From assembly GCA_031365665.1 (NCBI GenBank), contig JANLYO010000301.1:1-25590 (forward strand): a DNA stretch of 25,590 nucleotides, read 5' to 3'. The notes under the pieces were generated by a model. It was not told the origin of the DNA and made no database searches. It saw only the letters and a list, made by a program, of their open reading frames with translations. Below are positions 6,786 through 15,494 of the stretch, piece after piece; positions within the stretch are counted from its first letter, which is position 1; each line of letters begins with the position of its first letter. The stretch is from JANYCG01 sp031365665 (GTDB taxonomy: Bacteria > Pseudomonadota > Gammaproteobacteria > Burkholderiales > Burkholderiaceae_C). The position numbers and the translations under genes are program-made.

Positions 6786-7748
6786 CTATTGAGGCGTCGG
6801 CTGGGCCTGCAAAATTTCTTGCACCAATGCGGCCGCTGACTTGGCTTGCAGGCCTTGCGTATTCATGATGATCCGATGCGCAAGCACCGGAACGGCCACT
6901 TCACGCACGGTCGCGGGATCGACGTAAGTTTGGCCGCGAATGCAGCTCAAAGCCCGCGACATCCGAGCAAGGCCCAACGTACCCCGAGGACTTGCACCAA
7001 AGCGCACGGCGGGGTGTTTACGCGTCGCAGCGACGATACCAGCCATGAAATTGGCGACTTCGGGCGTGATGGTGACTTCCCTGGCCTGGGCCACTAGGCG
7101 CGAGAATTCTTCGCCGCTGCATACGGGTTGAAGTCGACTGATCGGATGCGAAAACTGCTGAGACATGATCAACCCAGCTTCGGTGGGCAAGTCTGGGTAA
7201 CCCAGCGACAGCCGGATCAGAAACCGATCCAACTGGGCTTCTGGAAGGGGATAGGTGCCTGAAATGTCGATGGGATTCTGAGTGGCGAGGACGGCAAAAG
7301 GGGCGGGCAGCGGGATGGTCTGCCCGTCCAGCGTGATTTGATTTTCTTCCATGCATTCCAGCAAAGCGGATTGAGCTCTTGGGTTGGCGCGGTTGATTTC
7401 ATCGGCCAAAACGATATTGGCGAACACGGGGCCCGGGCGCAGCGTGAAACTGCCGTCTTTTGGGTTGTACACCGGGCCACCAACGATGTCCGAGGGCATC
7501 AGGTCAGCGGTAAATTGCACCCGCTTGAAAGAGAGGCGGATCGATACCGCCAACGCTCTTGCCAGCATGGTCTTGCCAAGGCCCGGTACATCTTCAAGCA
7601 GCAGATGCCCGCCTGCAACGACCGTCGCCAACGCCAGTTCGACCTGCTGATGTTTACCCTGAAGTACCTTTTCTACGTTTAAAACAATGGCGCGCGCGAG
7701 CAGCGCCAAATCATTGGCCGGTAAGGCCGTATTTGCTGGATGGCTCAA
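6786..7748 (-). CDS. MoxR family AAA+ ATPase
   Basis: The 320-residue product is a complete MoxR-type AAA+ ATPase. It has Walker A DVPGLGKT at 53-60, Walker B NIVLADEINRA at 111-121, ECMEENQITLDG after it, sensor 1 LATQNP at 154-159, PLPEAQLDRF at 167-176 and a sensor-2 region GASPRGTLGLAR. MoxR proteins act as chaperone-like ATPases that mature or activate partners, typically von Willebrand A proteins encoded downstream, as here. The start is a TTG at 7746-7748. The ribosome site AGGGAGA ends seven bases before it, and no in-frame ATG exists before the Walker A region, so the TTG start is well supported. It is first in the operon moxR, DUF58, TgpA-like. Confidence 0.92.
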   Translation of the reverse strand: MSHPANTALPANDLALLARAIVLNVEKVLQGKHQQVELALATVVAGGHLLLEDVPGLGKTMLARALAVSIRLSFKRVQFTADLMPSDIVGGPVYNPKDGSFTLRPGPVFANIVLADEINRANPRAQSALLECMEENQITLDGQTIPLPAPFAVLATQNPIDISGTYPLPEAQLDRFLIRLSLGYPDLPTEAGLIMSQQFSHPISRLQPVCSGEEFSRLVAQAREVTITPEVANFMAGIVAATRKHPAVRFGASPRGTLGLARMSRALSCIRGQTYVDPATVREVAVPVLAHRIIMNTQGLQAKSAAALVQEILQAQPTPQ

Positions 7749-7866
7749 AGTCTGATCTCCCTGTTGCGGGAAATTCTAATGGCCTGCGATGCAAGTCCAG
7801 GCGCGAAATCACGCAGGGCCGTGACGTGATCTATGGGAACTCGGGCGGGATCAAACTCAATGAGCG

Positions 7867-7889
7867 ATCATACCCAAAATGGGTTTGAT
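7867..7889. repeat. Inverted repeat in the presumed moxR leader
   Basis: ATCATACCCA and TGGGTTTGAT form a 10-bp stem with one mismatch around an AAA loop. No T-run follows on either strand, so it is not a classic terminator. It would lie in the 5' leader of moxR mRNA if the promoter at 7923-7951 is right. It could be a protein-binding site or an RNA hairpin. Confidence 0.45.
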
Positions 7890-7910
7890 TGAGGCCAGAA
7901 AGCCGATTTG

Positions 7911-7943
7911 ACCGGATGGTTTTATAGAAAAATCCATCCAGGT
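7911..7943. repeat. Imperfect inverted repeat over the candidate moxR promoter
   Basis: ACCGGATGG on the left pairs with CCATCC-A-GGT on the right, with TTTT/AAAA extending the stem towards an ATAG centre. The symmetry covers the -10 box and spacer of the proposed moxR promoter, where a repressor operator would sit. It has no GC-rich stem plus T-run, so a terminator is less likely. Confidence 0.4.
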
Positions 7944-7951
7944 CATGTAAA
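7923..7951 (-). promoter_or_regulatory. Candidate sigma-70 promoter of moxR operon
   Basis: On the minus strand TTTACA (7946-7951) is followed after 17 bases by TCTATA (7923-7928), or after 19 bases by the better TATAAA (7921-7926). A transcript from here would have a leader of about 165 bases before the TTG start of moxR. The imperfect inverted repeat 7911-7943 overlaps it. The assignment comes from motif inspection only. Confidence 0.35.
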
Positions 7952-7964
7952 CTATAATTAGTAT

Positions 7965-8010
7965 GCTTCTATTATTATAGCAATTTATAAGTGACATTGC
8001 CTCTTTTCCG
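7965..8010 (+). repeat. Degenerate copy 3 of the AT-rich repeat
   Basis: The first 17 bases (GCTTCTATTATTATAGC) match the start of copy 1 at 15 positions, in the same orientation. The rest (TTATAAG, then a GCCTCTTTTCC tail) has drifted, with only loose resemblance to the GGC-CTAGAGGC-GAATTTTT end of copy 1. It may be an old copy or chance AT-rich similarity. Confidence 0.35.
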
Positions 8011-8198
8011 CTGGCGCGGTGATCGGTGGACGGCAGGTTGAATCGGCTGTCTACCCGCATCGGCGCTCCACACTCCGTTACCTACGCAACAGCGCAATTC
8101 AGGCACCTGCCAAGTTATCATAGGGCTCAGCTTTGGCACTTTGCGTGCTGATGTTTTCCATATAAATCAACAGCTTAAGCGTTTTCGCCTGTCTTTTC

Positions 8199-11100
8199 GT
8201 GCGCCTCAATTCCATCAAGTTATCCGGCTTCAAGTCCTTTGTGGAGCCCACCACGTTTCAGCTCCCTGGCCAATTGGTGGGTGTGGTGGGGCCCAACGGC
8301 TGCGGCAAATCGAACATCATGGACGCGGTGCGCTGGGTGTTGGGTGAGTCCAAGGCCAGCGAATTGCGTGGCGAGTCGATGCAGGACGTGATCTTCAACG
8401 GCACCAATTCCCGCAAACCGGCCAGCCGCGCCAGTGTCGAGCTGGTGTTTGACAACGCCGACGCACGCGCCGGTGGGCAGTGGGGCCAGTTTGGCGAAAT
8501 CGCCGTCAAACGCGTGTTGACGCGCGACGGCACCAGCAGCTATTACATCAACAACCAGCCGGTGCGCCGCCGCGACGTGCAGGACGTGTTTCTGGGCACC
8601 GGCCTCGGGCCGCGCGCCTACGCCATCATTGGCCAGGGCACGATTTCACGGATCATTGAGTCGAAGCCCGAAGAATTGCGCCTGTTTCTGGAAGAAGCCG
8701 CCGGTGTTTCCAAATACAAGGAGCGCCGCCGCGAGACCGAAAACCGCCTGCACGACACGCGCGAAAACCTCACCCGCGTCAGCGACATCCTGCGCGAGCT
8801 CGACGCAAACCTCGACAAGCTGGAAAAACAGGCCGAAGTCGCGCAGAAGTACAACACGCTCAATGCCGATGTCAACCTCAAGCAGCACCAGCAGTGGTTT
8901 TTGAAACGCGCCGATGCGCTGGCGGAGCAGGACAAAGTCAAAATTGACGCTGAACGTGCCCGCACGGGGCTGGAGGCCCGAGTGGCCGACCTGCGTGGGA
9001 TAGAAGCCGAGCTGGAAACCGTGCGCCAGGCGCATTACGCGGCGGGCGACCACGTCAACCAGGCGCAGGGTTTGTTGTACGAAGCCAGCACCGAAGTGGG
9101 GCGCTTGGAGGCGGAAATCCGCTTTGTCGTCGAGGGGCGCCAGCGCGTCGTGCAGCGTCTGGCCACGCTCAAGGAGCAGGCCACGCAGTGGCATACGCGC
9201 AAAGAAGATGCCGAAGCTGAAATCGACCGCATGGAGGACCTCGCAGCCCAAGGCGAAGAGCATTCCATCCTTTTGGCCGCGCAGGTCGAAGAGCAGGCCA
9301 TGGCCTTGCCCGACCTGGAAGACGCTTTGCGCCTGGCGCAGAAAAACGCCAACCAACAACGCAGCGAAGTGGTGCAGGTACAGCAGCAAATTCAGGTGCT
9401 GGCGGCTGAGCAGCGGCACATTGAAGAGCAATCACGTGCACTGAACCTGCGCCACGAAAAACAGGTGGCCGATCAAAAATCGCTCGCCGCCCCGGAAGAT
9501 GCGCGTTTGAGCGATCTGCAACGCCAATTGGCAGAGGCGCAAGAAGCCGCCAAAATCGCCGATGCACGGCTTCACGAACTGCAAGACGCCGTGCCGCTTT
9601 TGGACGAAGCGCGCCGTACACAACAGCACAACGCGGTGGCTGAGTCGGCCAAAAAGGCTGATATCAAGGCCCGGCTGGAAGCGCAAAAAACCTTGCAAGA
9701 GCGCGTGAAGACCGACGGCAAACTGCAACCCTGGCTGGCCAAACACGGGCTTGATGGTCTGGCCGGTTTGTGGAGCCGCATCCACATCGAACCCGGCTGG
9801 GAAAACGCGCTCGAAGGTGCGCTGCGTGAGCGCCTGGGCGCGCTGGAAGTCTCGCGGCTGGAGAGCGTGCGTGGGTTTTTGGGCAGCACGGGTGCCGATG
9901 CGCCACCGGCCAAATTGGCGTTTTACAGCCCGCCTGCAGCGGGTAGACCCGGTATTGCGGCCTCATCAGGCCACGGGTTTCAAGCCTTGGCGGATTTGCT
10001 GCGTTTGAACGACGCGGGCCAAAAAGCGATCTTGGGCAATTGGCTTCACGGCTGTTTTGCGGCACCCAGCATGGAGGCCGCGTTGCAACAACGTGACAAG
10101 CTGAACGGCGGCGAGATGATTTTTGTGCAAGCTGGGCACGCGGTGGGCGCGCACAGTGTGAGTTTTTATGCGCCAGATTCCGAGCAGGCCGGTTTGCTGG
10201 CCCGCGCCCAGGAAATTGAAAACTTCGAGAAACAACTGCGGGCACAGAGCCTGATCGGCGAAGAAGCGCAAACGGCATTGGTCCGCGCAGAAGCCGCCTA
10301 TGCCGACAGCGCCCAGCGGCTGGTCTCGGCGCGCCGCGATGCCAGCCAAACCCAATCCCAAGCCCACACTTTGCAGGTCGAATGCCTGCGCCTGGCCCAA
10401 ATTGCCGAGCAAAGCCGGGCCCGCAGCCAGCAGATTGCCGAAGACCTGGCCGAAATCGACGCGCAGTTGAATGAGCTGCAAGAACGCCGCGTGACGGCGG
10501 AAGCGCGTTTTGAAGGCCTGGACATGCAGTTGGCCGACACGCAGGAGCGCCATGCGCAGTTGGACGAGCGGGTGATCGAAGCCGAACGCAAACTCGCCGC
10601 TTGCCGCGATCAGCAGCGCGGCCTGGACCGGCAAGCCCAAGAAGCCACGTTTTCACTGCGCAGCCTGGACGCGCGCCGCGCTGAACTGACCCGCACCATT
10701 GAAACTGCCACGGCGCAAGCGCGAGCGGCAGTGGCGGAGGAAACATCGGCCCAAGCAGAATTGGCGCGATTGACCGATGCCGCTGCCCAGGCGGGTCTGC
10801 AGACCGCGTTGGCGTTGAAACTTGAACGCGAACAGGCGCTGGGCGCCAAGCGCAGTGAATACGACGATTTGACCGGCAAACTGCGCGGCAGCGACGAGCG
10901 CAGGCTGCAACTGGAGCGTGAACTCGAGCCGATGCGCAACCGCATCACCGAGGCGCAGCTCAAAGAGCAGGCGGCGCGCCTCGGATTTGAACAATACGAA
11001 CAATTGTTGATCGATGCGGCGGCGAACCTGGAGGCGGTGGCTGAATCTATCACCCAGGGCAACATAAAACTCAACGGCCTGCAAGCCGAGATTGACCGCC

Positions 11101-11738
11101 TGCACCGCGACATTGCGGCGCTGGGCGCTGTCAACCTGGCGGCGCTGGACGAGCTCAGCACTGCGCGCGAACGCAAGCAGTTTCTGGATGCGCAGACGGC
11201 AGATTTAACGGAAGCGATGACGACGCTGGAAGACGCGATCAAGAAGATTGACGGCGAAACCCGCGAACTATTGGCGGGCACTTTCAACACCGTAAACGAA
11301 CATTTTGGCAAGATGTTCCCCGAGCTGTTTGGCGGCGGCAACGCGCGCCTGGAAATGACCGGCGCAGAGATTCTGGATTCTGGCGTGCAGGTGTTTGCGC
11401 AACCGCCGGGCAAGAAAAACCAGACCATCCATTTACTCTCGGGCGGTGAGAAGGCGCTGACCGCCATTGCGCTGGTGTTTGCCATTTTCCAGCTCAATCC
11501 CGCACCCTTTTGCCTGCTCGATGAGGTGGACGCGCCGCTGGACGACGCCAACACCGAGCGTTATGCGAAACTGGTGACCAGCATGAGCAAAGAGACCCAA
11601 TTCCTCTTCATCAGCCACAACAAGATCGCCATGGAAATGGCCGGGCAGTTGATCGGCGTGACGATGCAGGAGCAGGGCGTGAGCCGCATCGTTGCGGTGG
11701 ACATGGAATCAGCAGCCGTCCTCGCGCTGGCCGCCTAG
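8199..11738 (+). CDS. smc: Chromosome segregation protein SMC
   Basis: This is a full-length 1179-residue SMC ATPase of the condensin complex that extrudes and organises chromosomal DNA, normally with ScpA and ScpB. The N-terminus MRLNSIKLSGFKSF is canonical. Walker A GPNGCGKS is at 31-38, and the Q-loop side reads AIIGQGTISRI. A long Glu/Gln/Ala-rich coiled coil follows, then the hinge at about 510-660 (GLAGLWSRIHIEPGWENALE), a second coiled coil, the signature LLSGGEKALTAIAL near 1078-1091 and Walker B CLLDEVDAPLDD near 1107. The start is GTG at 8199, fixed by the canonical N-terminus, and no clear Shine-Dalgarno sequence precedes it. It is the first gene of a tight smc-zipA-ligA-def run. 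No scpA or scpB is in the window. Confidence 0.97.
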   Translation: MRLNSIKLSGFKSFVEPTTFQLPGQLVGVVGPNGCGKSNIMDAVRWVLGESKASELRGESMQDVIFNGTNSRKPASRASVELVFDNADARAGGQWGQFGEIAVKRVLTRDGTSSYYINNQPVRRRDVQDVFLGTGLGPRAYAIIGQGTISRIIESKPEELRLFLEEAAGVSKYKERRRETENRLHDTRENLTRVSDILRELDANLDKLEKQAEVAQKYNTLNADVNLKQHQQWFLKRADALAEQDKVKIDAERARTGLEARVADLRGIEAELETVRQAHYAAGDHVNQAQGLLYEASTEVGRLEAEIRFVVEGRQRVVQRLATLKEQATQWHTRKEDAEAEIDRMEDLAAQGEEHSILLAAQVEEQAMALPDLEDALRLAQKNANQQRSEVVQVQQQIQVLAAEQRHIEEQSRALNLRHEKQVADQKSLAAPEDARLSDLQRQLAEAQEAAKIADARLHELQDAVPLLDEARRTQQHNAVAESAKKADIKARLEAQKTLQERVKTDGKLQPWLAKHGLDGLAGLWSRIHIEPGWENALEGALRERLGALEVSRLESVRGFLGSTGADAPPAKLAFYSPPAAGRPGIAASSGHGFQALADLLRLNDAGQKAILGNWLHGCFAAPSMEAALQQRDKLNGGEMIFVQAGHAVGAHSVSFYAPDSEQAGLLARAQEIENFEKQLRAQSLIGEEAQTALVRAEAAYADSAQRLVSARRDASQTQSQAHTLQVECLRLAQIAEQSRARSQQIAEDLAEIDAQLNELQERRVTAEARFEGLDMQLADTQERHAQLDERVIEAERKLAACRDQQRGLDRQAQEATFSLRSLDARRAELTRTIETATAQARAAVAEETSAQAELARLTDAAAQAGLQTALALKLEREQALGAKRSEYDDLTGKLRGSDERRLQLERELEPMRNRITEAQLKEQAARLGFEQYEQLLIDAAANLEAVAESITQGNIKLNGLQAEIDRLHRDIAALGAVNLAALDELSTARERKQFLDAQTADLTEAMTTLEDAIKKIDGETRELLAGTFNTVNEHFGKMFPELFGGGNARLEMTGAEILDSGVQVFAQPPGKKNQTIHLLSGGEKALTAIALVFAIFQLNPAPFCLLDEVDAPLDDANTERYAKLVTSMSKETQFLFISHNKIAMEMAGQLIGVTMQEQGVSRIVAVDMESAAVLALAA

Positions 11739-11742
11739 GTTT

Positions 11743-12783
11743 ATGGCCTTCAGTAATCTCCAGCTCGGTTTGGCCATTGCAGGTGGTTTGGTACTGGCTG
11801 GCGTGGTGGCGCATGGGGCGTGGGTTTCACGCAAAAACATGCCCCGGCAGGCCCACCCGGATGGGGAACAACCGCCTTTGGATCCGGTGCATCCGCCGCG
11901 CGATTTGCTCGAACCGTCGCTTGACGCCGATGCCTTGGCCACCCTGCCGGTGCCCGAAAAGAAAGCCAGCCTTGATGCCCTCATCGACGTGATTGCGCCT
12001 ATCGTGCTGGATTCGGCCGTTTCGGGAGAAGCTGCCCTGAGTGCCATGGCGCCGTCTCGGCGCGTGGGCAGCAAGCCGTTTGCCATCGAGGGCCTGAATG
12101 CGGCGCATCGGCAATGGGAGCCTCCCGCCAGCGGGCAGCGTTATGACGCCTTCCAGGCCGGCGTGCAGTTGGCCAACCGTTCTGGTGGGCTCAACGACAT
12201 TGAATATTCCGAGTTCGTCATCAAGACGCAGGCCTTTGCCGATGCAGTCAACGGCGCGCCAGAGTTCCCTGAAATGCGCGATGAAGTGGCCCGCGCCCGC
12301 GAACTCGATGCATTTGCCGGTGAATACGACGCCCAATTGAGCTTTACCTTGCGCGCCCGGCAAACCGCCTGGAGCCCGGGTTTCATCGCCCAAAATGCCG
12401 CCCGCCTCGGTTTTGTCGCCGGTGTGATTCCAGGGCGCATGGTGCTGCCCGCCAGCACGATAGGCATGCCGCCAATATTGGGTTTGGGCTTTGATGCACA
12501 GGCGGCGCTGGCGGACGACCCGACACAGTCGGCCATCCGTGAAGTGACCTTGAGTCTGGACGTGCCGCAGGTGGAACGTTCCGAGCGCCCCTTTGTGCGG
12601 ATGCGCGAAAGTGCCGCCGCGCTGGCGCTGGCCATGGACGGCGTGGTGTCCGACGACAACGGCCAATTGTTGGCGTCTGAGGCCATGGATCTCATTGGCT
12701 CCGAGTTGGAAAAGCTGTACGACACCCTGCATGACCGGGATTTGGGAGCGGGTTCCGTGCTGGCGCGGCGTCTGTTTTCGTAA
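11743..12783 (+). CDS. zipA: Cell division protein ZipA
   Basis: The 346-residue product has the ZipA plan. A single N-terminal membrane helix at about residues 5-27 (LQLGLAIAGGLVLAGVVAH) is followed by a basic stretch (WVSRKNMPRQ), a Pro/Asp-rich linker, and a C-terminal domain of about 130 residues that in ZipA binds the FtsZ tail. ZipA tethers and stabilises the FtsZ ring at the inner membrane during division. Sequence conservation outside the C-terminal domain is low, so the call rests on architecture and on position between smc and ligA, a well-known proteobacterial order. The ATG at 11743 lies four bases after the smc stop. The open frame extends upstream into smc, but the helix begins directly after this Met. 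Its stop overlaps the ligA start (TAATG). Confidence 0.87.
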   Translation: MAFSNLQLGLAIAGGLVLAGVVAHGAWVSRKNMPRQAHPDGEQPPLDPVHPPRDLLEPSLDADALATLPVPEKKASLDALIDVIAPIVLDSAVSGEAALSAMAPSRRVGSKPFAIEGLNAAHRQWEPPASGQRYDAFQAGVQLANRSGGLNDIEYSEFVIKTQAFADAVNGAPEFPEMRDEVARARELDAFAGEYDAQLSFTLRARQTAWSPGFIAQNAARLGFVAGVIPGRMVLPASTIGMPPILGLGFDAQAALADDPTQSAIREVTLSLDVPQVERSERPFVRMRESAAALALAMDGVVSDDNGQLLASEAMDLIGSELEKLYDTLHDRDLGAGSVLARRLFS

Positions 12784-14906
12784 TGGCCGCACTGGAGGCG
12801 GCGGGAGCCAGGGCGCGGGTCTTGCGCGAGCAGTTGCATCTGCACGCACACCAGTATTACGTGTTGGACGACCCCAAAATTCCCGATGCCGAATACGACC
12901 GCCTGTTCCAGGAACTGCAGGGCATTGAAGCGCAATTCCCCCAGTTAGCCTCGGCAGACTCGCCGACCCAGCGCGTGGGTGGCAAACCCTTAGACGCATT
13001 TGCTTCAGTGCGCCATGCTGTGCCCATGCTCAGCATCCGCACTGAAACCGACACCGAAGCCAGCGGTGCGCAGAACTTTGATGCACGGGTGCGTCGGGAA
13101 TTGGGCCTGGGAGAAGCTGATGCCCCCATCGGATACGTTGCAGAGCCCAAGTTTGACGGCTTGGCCATGAGCCTGCGGTATGAACATGGGGTGATGGTGC
13201 AAGCCGCGACGCGGGGGGATGGCGAAAACGGTGAAAACGTCACCCAGAACATCCGCACGATCGGCCAGATTCCATTGAGGCTGACCGGCGCTTCCCCACC
13301 GCTTCTTGAGGTCAGGGGCGAGGTCTACATGCGCCGCGACGACTTTGAAGCGCTCAACGAGCGTCAGCGCGACAAAATCGCTCGAGGTGCCAAGGGTGAG
13401 AAGACCTTTGTGAATCCGCGCAATGCCGCCGCCGGTGCCGTGCGCCAGCTGGATCCAGCCATTGCGGCTCAAAGACCGCTGAGCTTTTTTGCGTATGGGC
13501 TGGGCGATATCACACCGGCGGAACTCGGGGGCCCCGAGTTCACTACCCATTTCGACATGCTCGCCACCCTGAAGGCTTGGGGTTTTCCGGTGTCTGGCCT
13601 CGTGGAAAGGGCACAAGGCGCTTCTGAATTAATAGCGTATCACCAGCGCGTGGGTCGGGAGCGTGTTCAGTTGGGCTTTTACATTGATGGGGTGGTCTAC
13701 AAGGTCAACAGCCTGGCGCTGCAGCGCCAGCTGGGCTTTGTGACGCGCGAGCCGCGCTGGGCTGTGGCGCACAAGTACCCGGCGCAGGAGCAGATCACAA
13801 CCGTGCAGGCCATTGAAGTGCAGGTCGGGCGTACCGGCAAGTTGACTCCGGTTGCACGGCTGGCCCCGGTGTTTGTGGGCGGGACCACCGTGTCCAACGC
13901 CACGCTTCACAACCTGTTTGAACTGCGCCGCAAAAAGGTACGGGCGGGCGATTTGGTAAGCGTTCGTCGAGCGGGCGATGTGATTCCTGAAGTAGTTGGC
14001 TTGGTGCAACACATTCTGAATAGCAGTAGCCTTGAAGGTGAGACTCTGGATGCATCCTACCTTCACTATCCGCGCGCCAGTTATGTCCCCAACTTTCGTA
14101 TGCCAAAGCACTGCCCGGCTTGCGGCAGCGCGGTGGTGCGCGAAAAAGGCGAGATGAACCATCGCTGTAGCGGTGGCCTGTTCTGCCCGGCACAACGCAA
14201 AGAGGCGATATTGCATTTTGCGCAGCGCCGTGCTGTCGAGGTCGAGGGCCTGGGAGACAAGCTGGTGGACCAACTGGTCGACGCCGGCATCATCAAAACC
14301 CTGCCAGATCTGTACCGCCTGGGCCTCTCTTCTCTGGCAGCGCTTGACAGAATGGCCGAGAAGTCCGCGCAGAATATTGTGGATGCGCTGCAAAAATCGA
14401 AGCAAACCACCTTGCCACGATTCCTGTTTGGCCTGGGCATCCGGCATGTGGGTGAAGCAACTGCCAAAGAACTGGCGCGCCATTTCAGCAAGCTCGACGC
14501 CATCATGGACGCAACTGTCGAGCAACTGCTGGCAGTGGACGATGTGGGCCCCATCGTCGCCCAAAGCCTGCGAACCTTTTTCGACCAGGCCCACAACCGC
14601 GAGGTGGTAGAGCAACTCCGCGCCTGCGGCCTGACGTGGCCAGAGGGCGAACCTGCCGCAGTGGCGCCCAAGCCGCTGGCTGGCAAGACCTTCGTCATCA
14701 CAGGCAGCTTGCCGACGCTGAGCCGGGACGAAGCCAAAGACCTGCTCGAAGCTGCAGGTGCCAAAGTCGCGGGCTCGGTCAGCAAAAAAACCAGTTACCT
14801 GCTCGCGGGTGCCGAAGCGGGCAGCAAGCTGGACAAAGCCAGGGAACTGGGCGTTGCAGTGATAGACGAAAACCAAATGAAAGAATTGCTTGATGGCGGT
14901 GCGTGA
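12783..14906 (+). CDS. ligA: NAD-dependent DNA ligase LigA
   Basis: This 707-residue ligase seals nicks in replication and repair, using NAD+. Order of domains: Ia domain with HAHQYYVLDDPKIPDAEYD near the start; nucleotidyltransferase with adenylated Lys123 in EPKFDGLAMS, then RGDGENGENVTQN and RGEVYMRRDDF; OB-fold; a Cys4 zinc finger at about 444-469 (C-x2-C-x14-C-x5-C); HhH repeats (EGLGDKLVDQLVDAG, VGEATAKELARHF); and a C-terminal BRCT domain (GKTFVITGSL to MKELL). All key residues are present. It is about 36 residues longer than E. coli LigA. Part of the excess is the stretch before the zinc finger (ILNSSSLEGETLDASYLHY), whose DNA is TA-rich. The ATG overlaps the zipA stop by one base, so translational coupling is likely. 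Confidence 0.98.
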   Translation: MAALEAAGARARVLREQLHLHAHQYYVLDDPKIPDAEYDRLFQELQGIEAQFPQLASADSPTQRVGGKPLDAFASVRHAVPMLSIRTETDTEASGAQNFDARVRRELGLGEADAPIGYVAEPKFDGLAMSLRYEHGVMVQAATRGDGENGENVTQNIRTIGQIPLRLTGASPPLLEVRGEVYMRRDDFEALNERQRDKIARGAKGEKTFVNPRNAAAGAVRQLDPAIAAQRPLSFFAYGLGDITPAELGGPEFTTHFDMLATLKAWGFPVSGLVERAQGASELIAYHQRVGRERVQLGFYIDGVVYKVNSLALQRQLGFVTREPRWAVAHKYPAQEQITTVQAIEVQVGRTGKLTPVARLAPVFVGGTTVSNATLHNLFELRRKKVRAGDLVSVRRAGDVIPEVVGLVQHILNSSSLEGETLDASYLHYPRASYVPNFRMPKHCPACGSAVVREKGEMNHRCSGGLFCPAQRKEAILHFAQRRAVEVEGLGDKLVDQLVDAGIIKTLPDLYRLGLSSLAALDRMAEKSAQNIVDALQKSKQTTLPRFLFGLGIRHVGEATAKELARHFSKLDAIMDATVEQLLAVDDVGPIVAQSLRTFFDQAHNREVVEQLRACGLTWPEGEPAAVAPKPLAGKTFVITGSLPTLSRDEAKDLLEAAGAKVAGSVSKKTSYLLAGAEAGSKLDKARELGVAVIDENQMKELLDGGA

Positions 14907-15432
14907 CATCCTCAAAATGGGCGACCCCCGCCTCTTGCGTGCGGCGCAGCCGGTGACCGGATTTGACTCCGATGCGCTGCATCTGCTGGTCAGCGACATG
15001 CTCGACACCATGCACGCGGCCAACGGGGCCGGGCTGGCAGCGCCGCAAATCGGGGTGGACTTGCAACTGGTGATTTTTGGCACCGACGCGCCCAACCCGC
15101 GTTACCCCGACGCGCCACCCGTGCCGCGCACGGTGCTGGTCAACCCGGTGATCACGCCTCTCGGCGAAGAAGAAATCGAGGACTGGGAAGGCTGCCTGTC
15201 GGTGCCGGGCCTGCGCGCCGTGGTGCCGCGTTTTGCGCGCATACGCTACACCGGCTTTGACCAATATGGCGACCCGATCAGCCGCGAGGTGGAGGGCTTC
15301 CATGCCCGTGTGGTGCAACATGAATGCGACCACCTGATCGGCAAGCTCTACCCGATGCGGGTACGCGACTTCAGCCAGTTTGGCTTCACCGAGGTTTTGT
15401 TCCCGGGAATTGCGGCTGCTGAGGACAACTGA
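14893..15432 (+). CDS. def: Peptide deformylase
   Basis: This 179-residue metalloenzyme removes the formyl group from N-terminal Met of new proteins. All three motifs are intact: GAGLAAPQIG at 45-54, EGCLSVPG at 99-106 with metal ligand Cys101, and QHECDHL at 142-148 with ligands His143 and His147 and catalytic Glu144. I chose the ATG at 14893 over the TTG one codon earlier because it gives the usual MAVRDILKMGDPRL start. The gene overlaps the end of ligA by 14 bp in another frame, so it is probably the last gene of smc-zipA-ligA-def. A decayed partial copy lies 0.8 kb downstream. Confidence 0.96.
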   Translation: MAVRDILKMGDPRLLRAAQPVTGFDSDALHLLVSDMLDTMHAANGAGLAAPQIGVDLQLVIFGTDAPNPRYPDAPPVPRTVLVNPVITPLGEEEIEDWEGCLSVPGLRAVVPRFARIRYTGFDQYGDPISREVEGFHARVVQHECDHLIGKLYPMRVRDFSQFGFTEVLFPGIAAAEDN

Positions 15433-15494
15433 CGCTTGCGATTGAGGTAACTAGGGGGTACCGGGGTGTCAGGCCCGGGAGTGGTCTAAAGCGG

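Larger units (their letters stand above)
7749..8198. other. 450-bp divergent intergenic region between moxR and smc
   Basis: No credible gene is seen. It holds two inverted repeats, a candidate moxR promoter and a degenerate AT-rich repeat copy, described in separate entries. The smc side (8011-8198) has a TATAAA at 8161-8166 without a recognisable -35 partner. A tRNA-like GGTTGAATC near 8034 has no matching acceptor or anticodon arms, so I do not call a tRNA. Confidence 0.6.

Noticed and set aside
8028..8080. A possible tRNA suggested by GGTTGAATC
   Set aside because: No acceptor stem, anticodon arm or CCA-adjacent pairing could be drawn.
9664..10746. A 360-codon minus-strand open frame opposite smc, plus others of 224 to 314 codons
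   Set aside because: All lie opposite the SMC hinge and coiled coil and are low-complexity shadows of Glu/Gln/Ala-rich codons.
13629..15095. A 488-codon open frame on the minus strand opposite ligA and def
   Set aside because: It is antisense to two fully recognisable genes, its product has Arg/His/Gln-rich shadow composition, and it matches no family I know.
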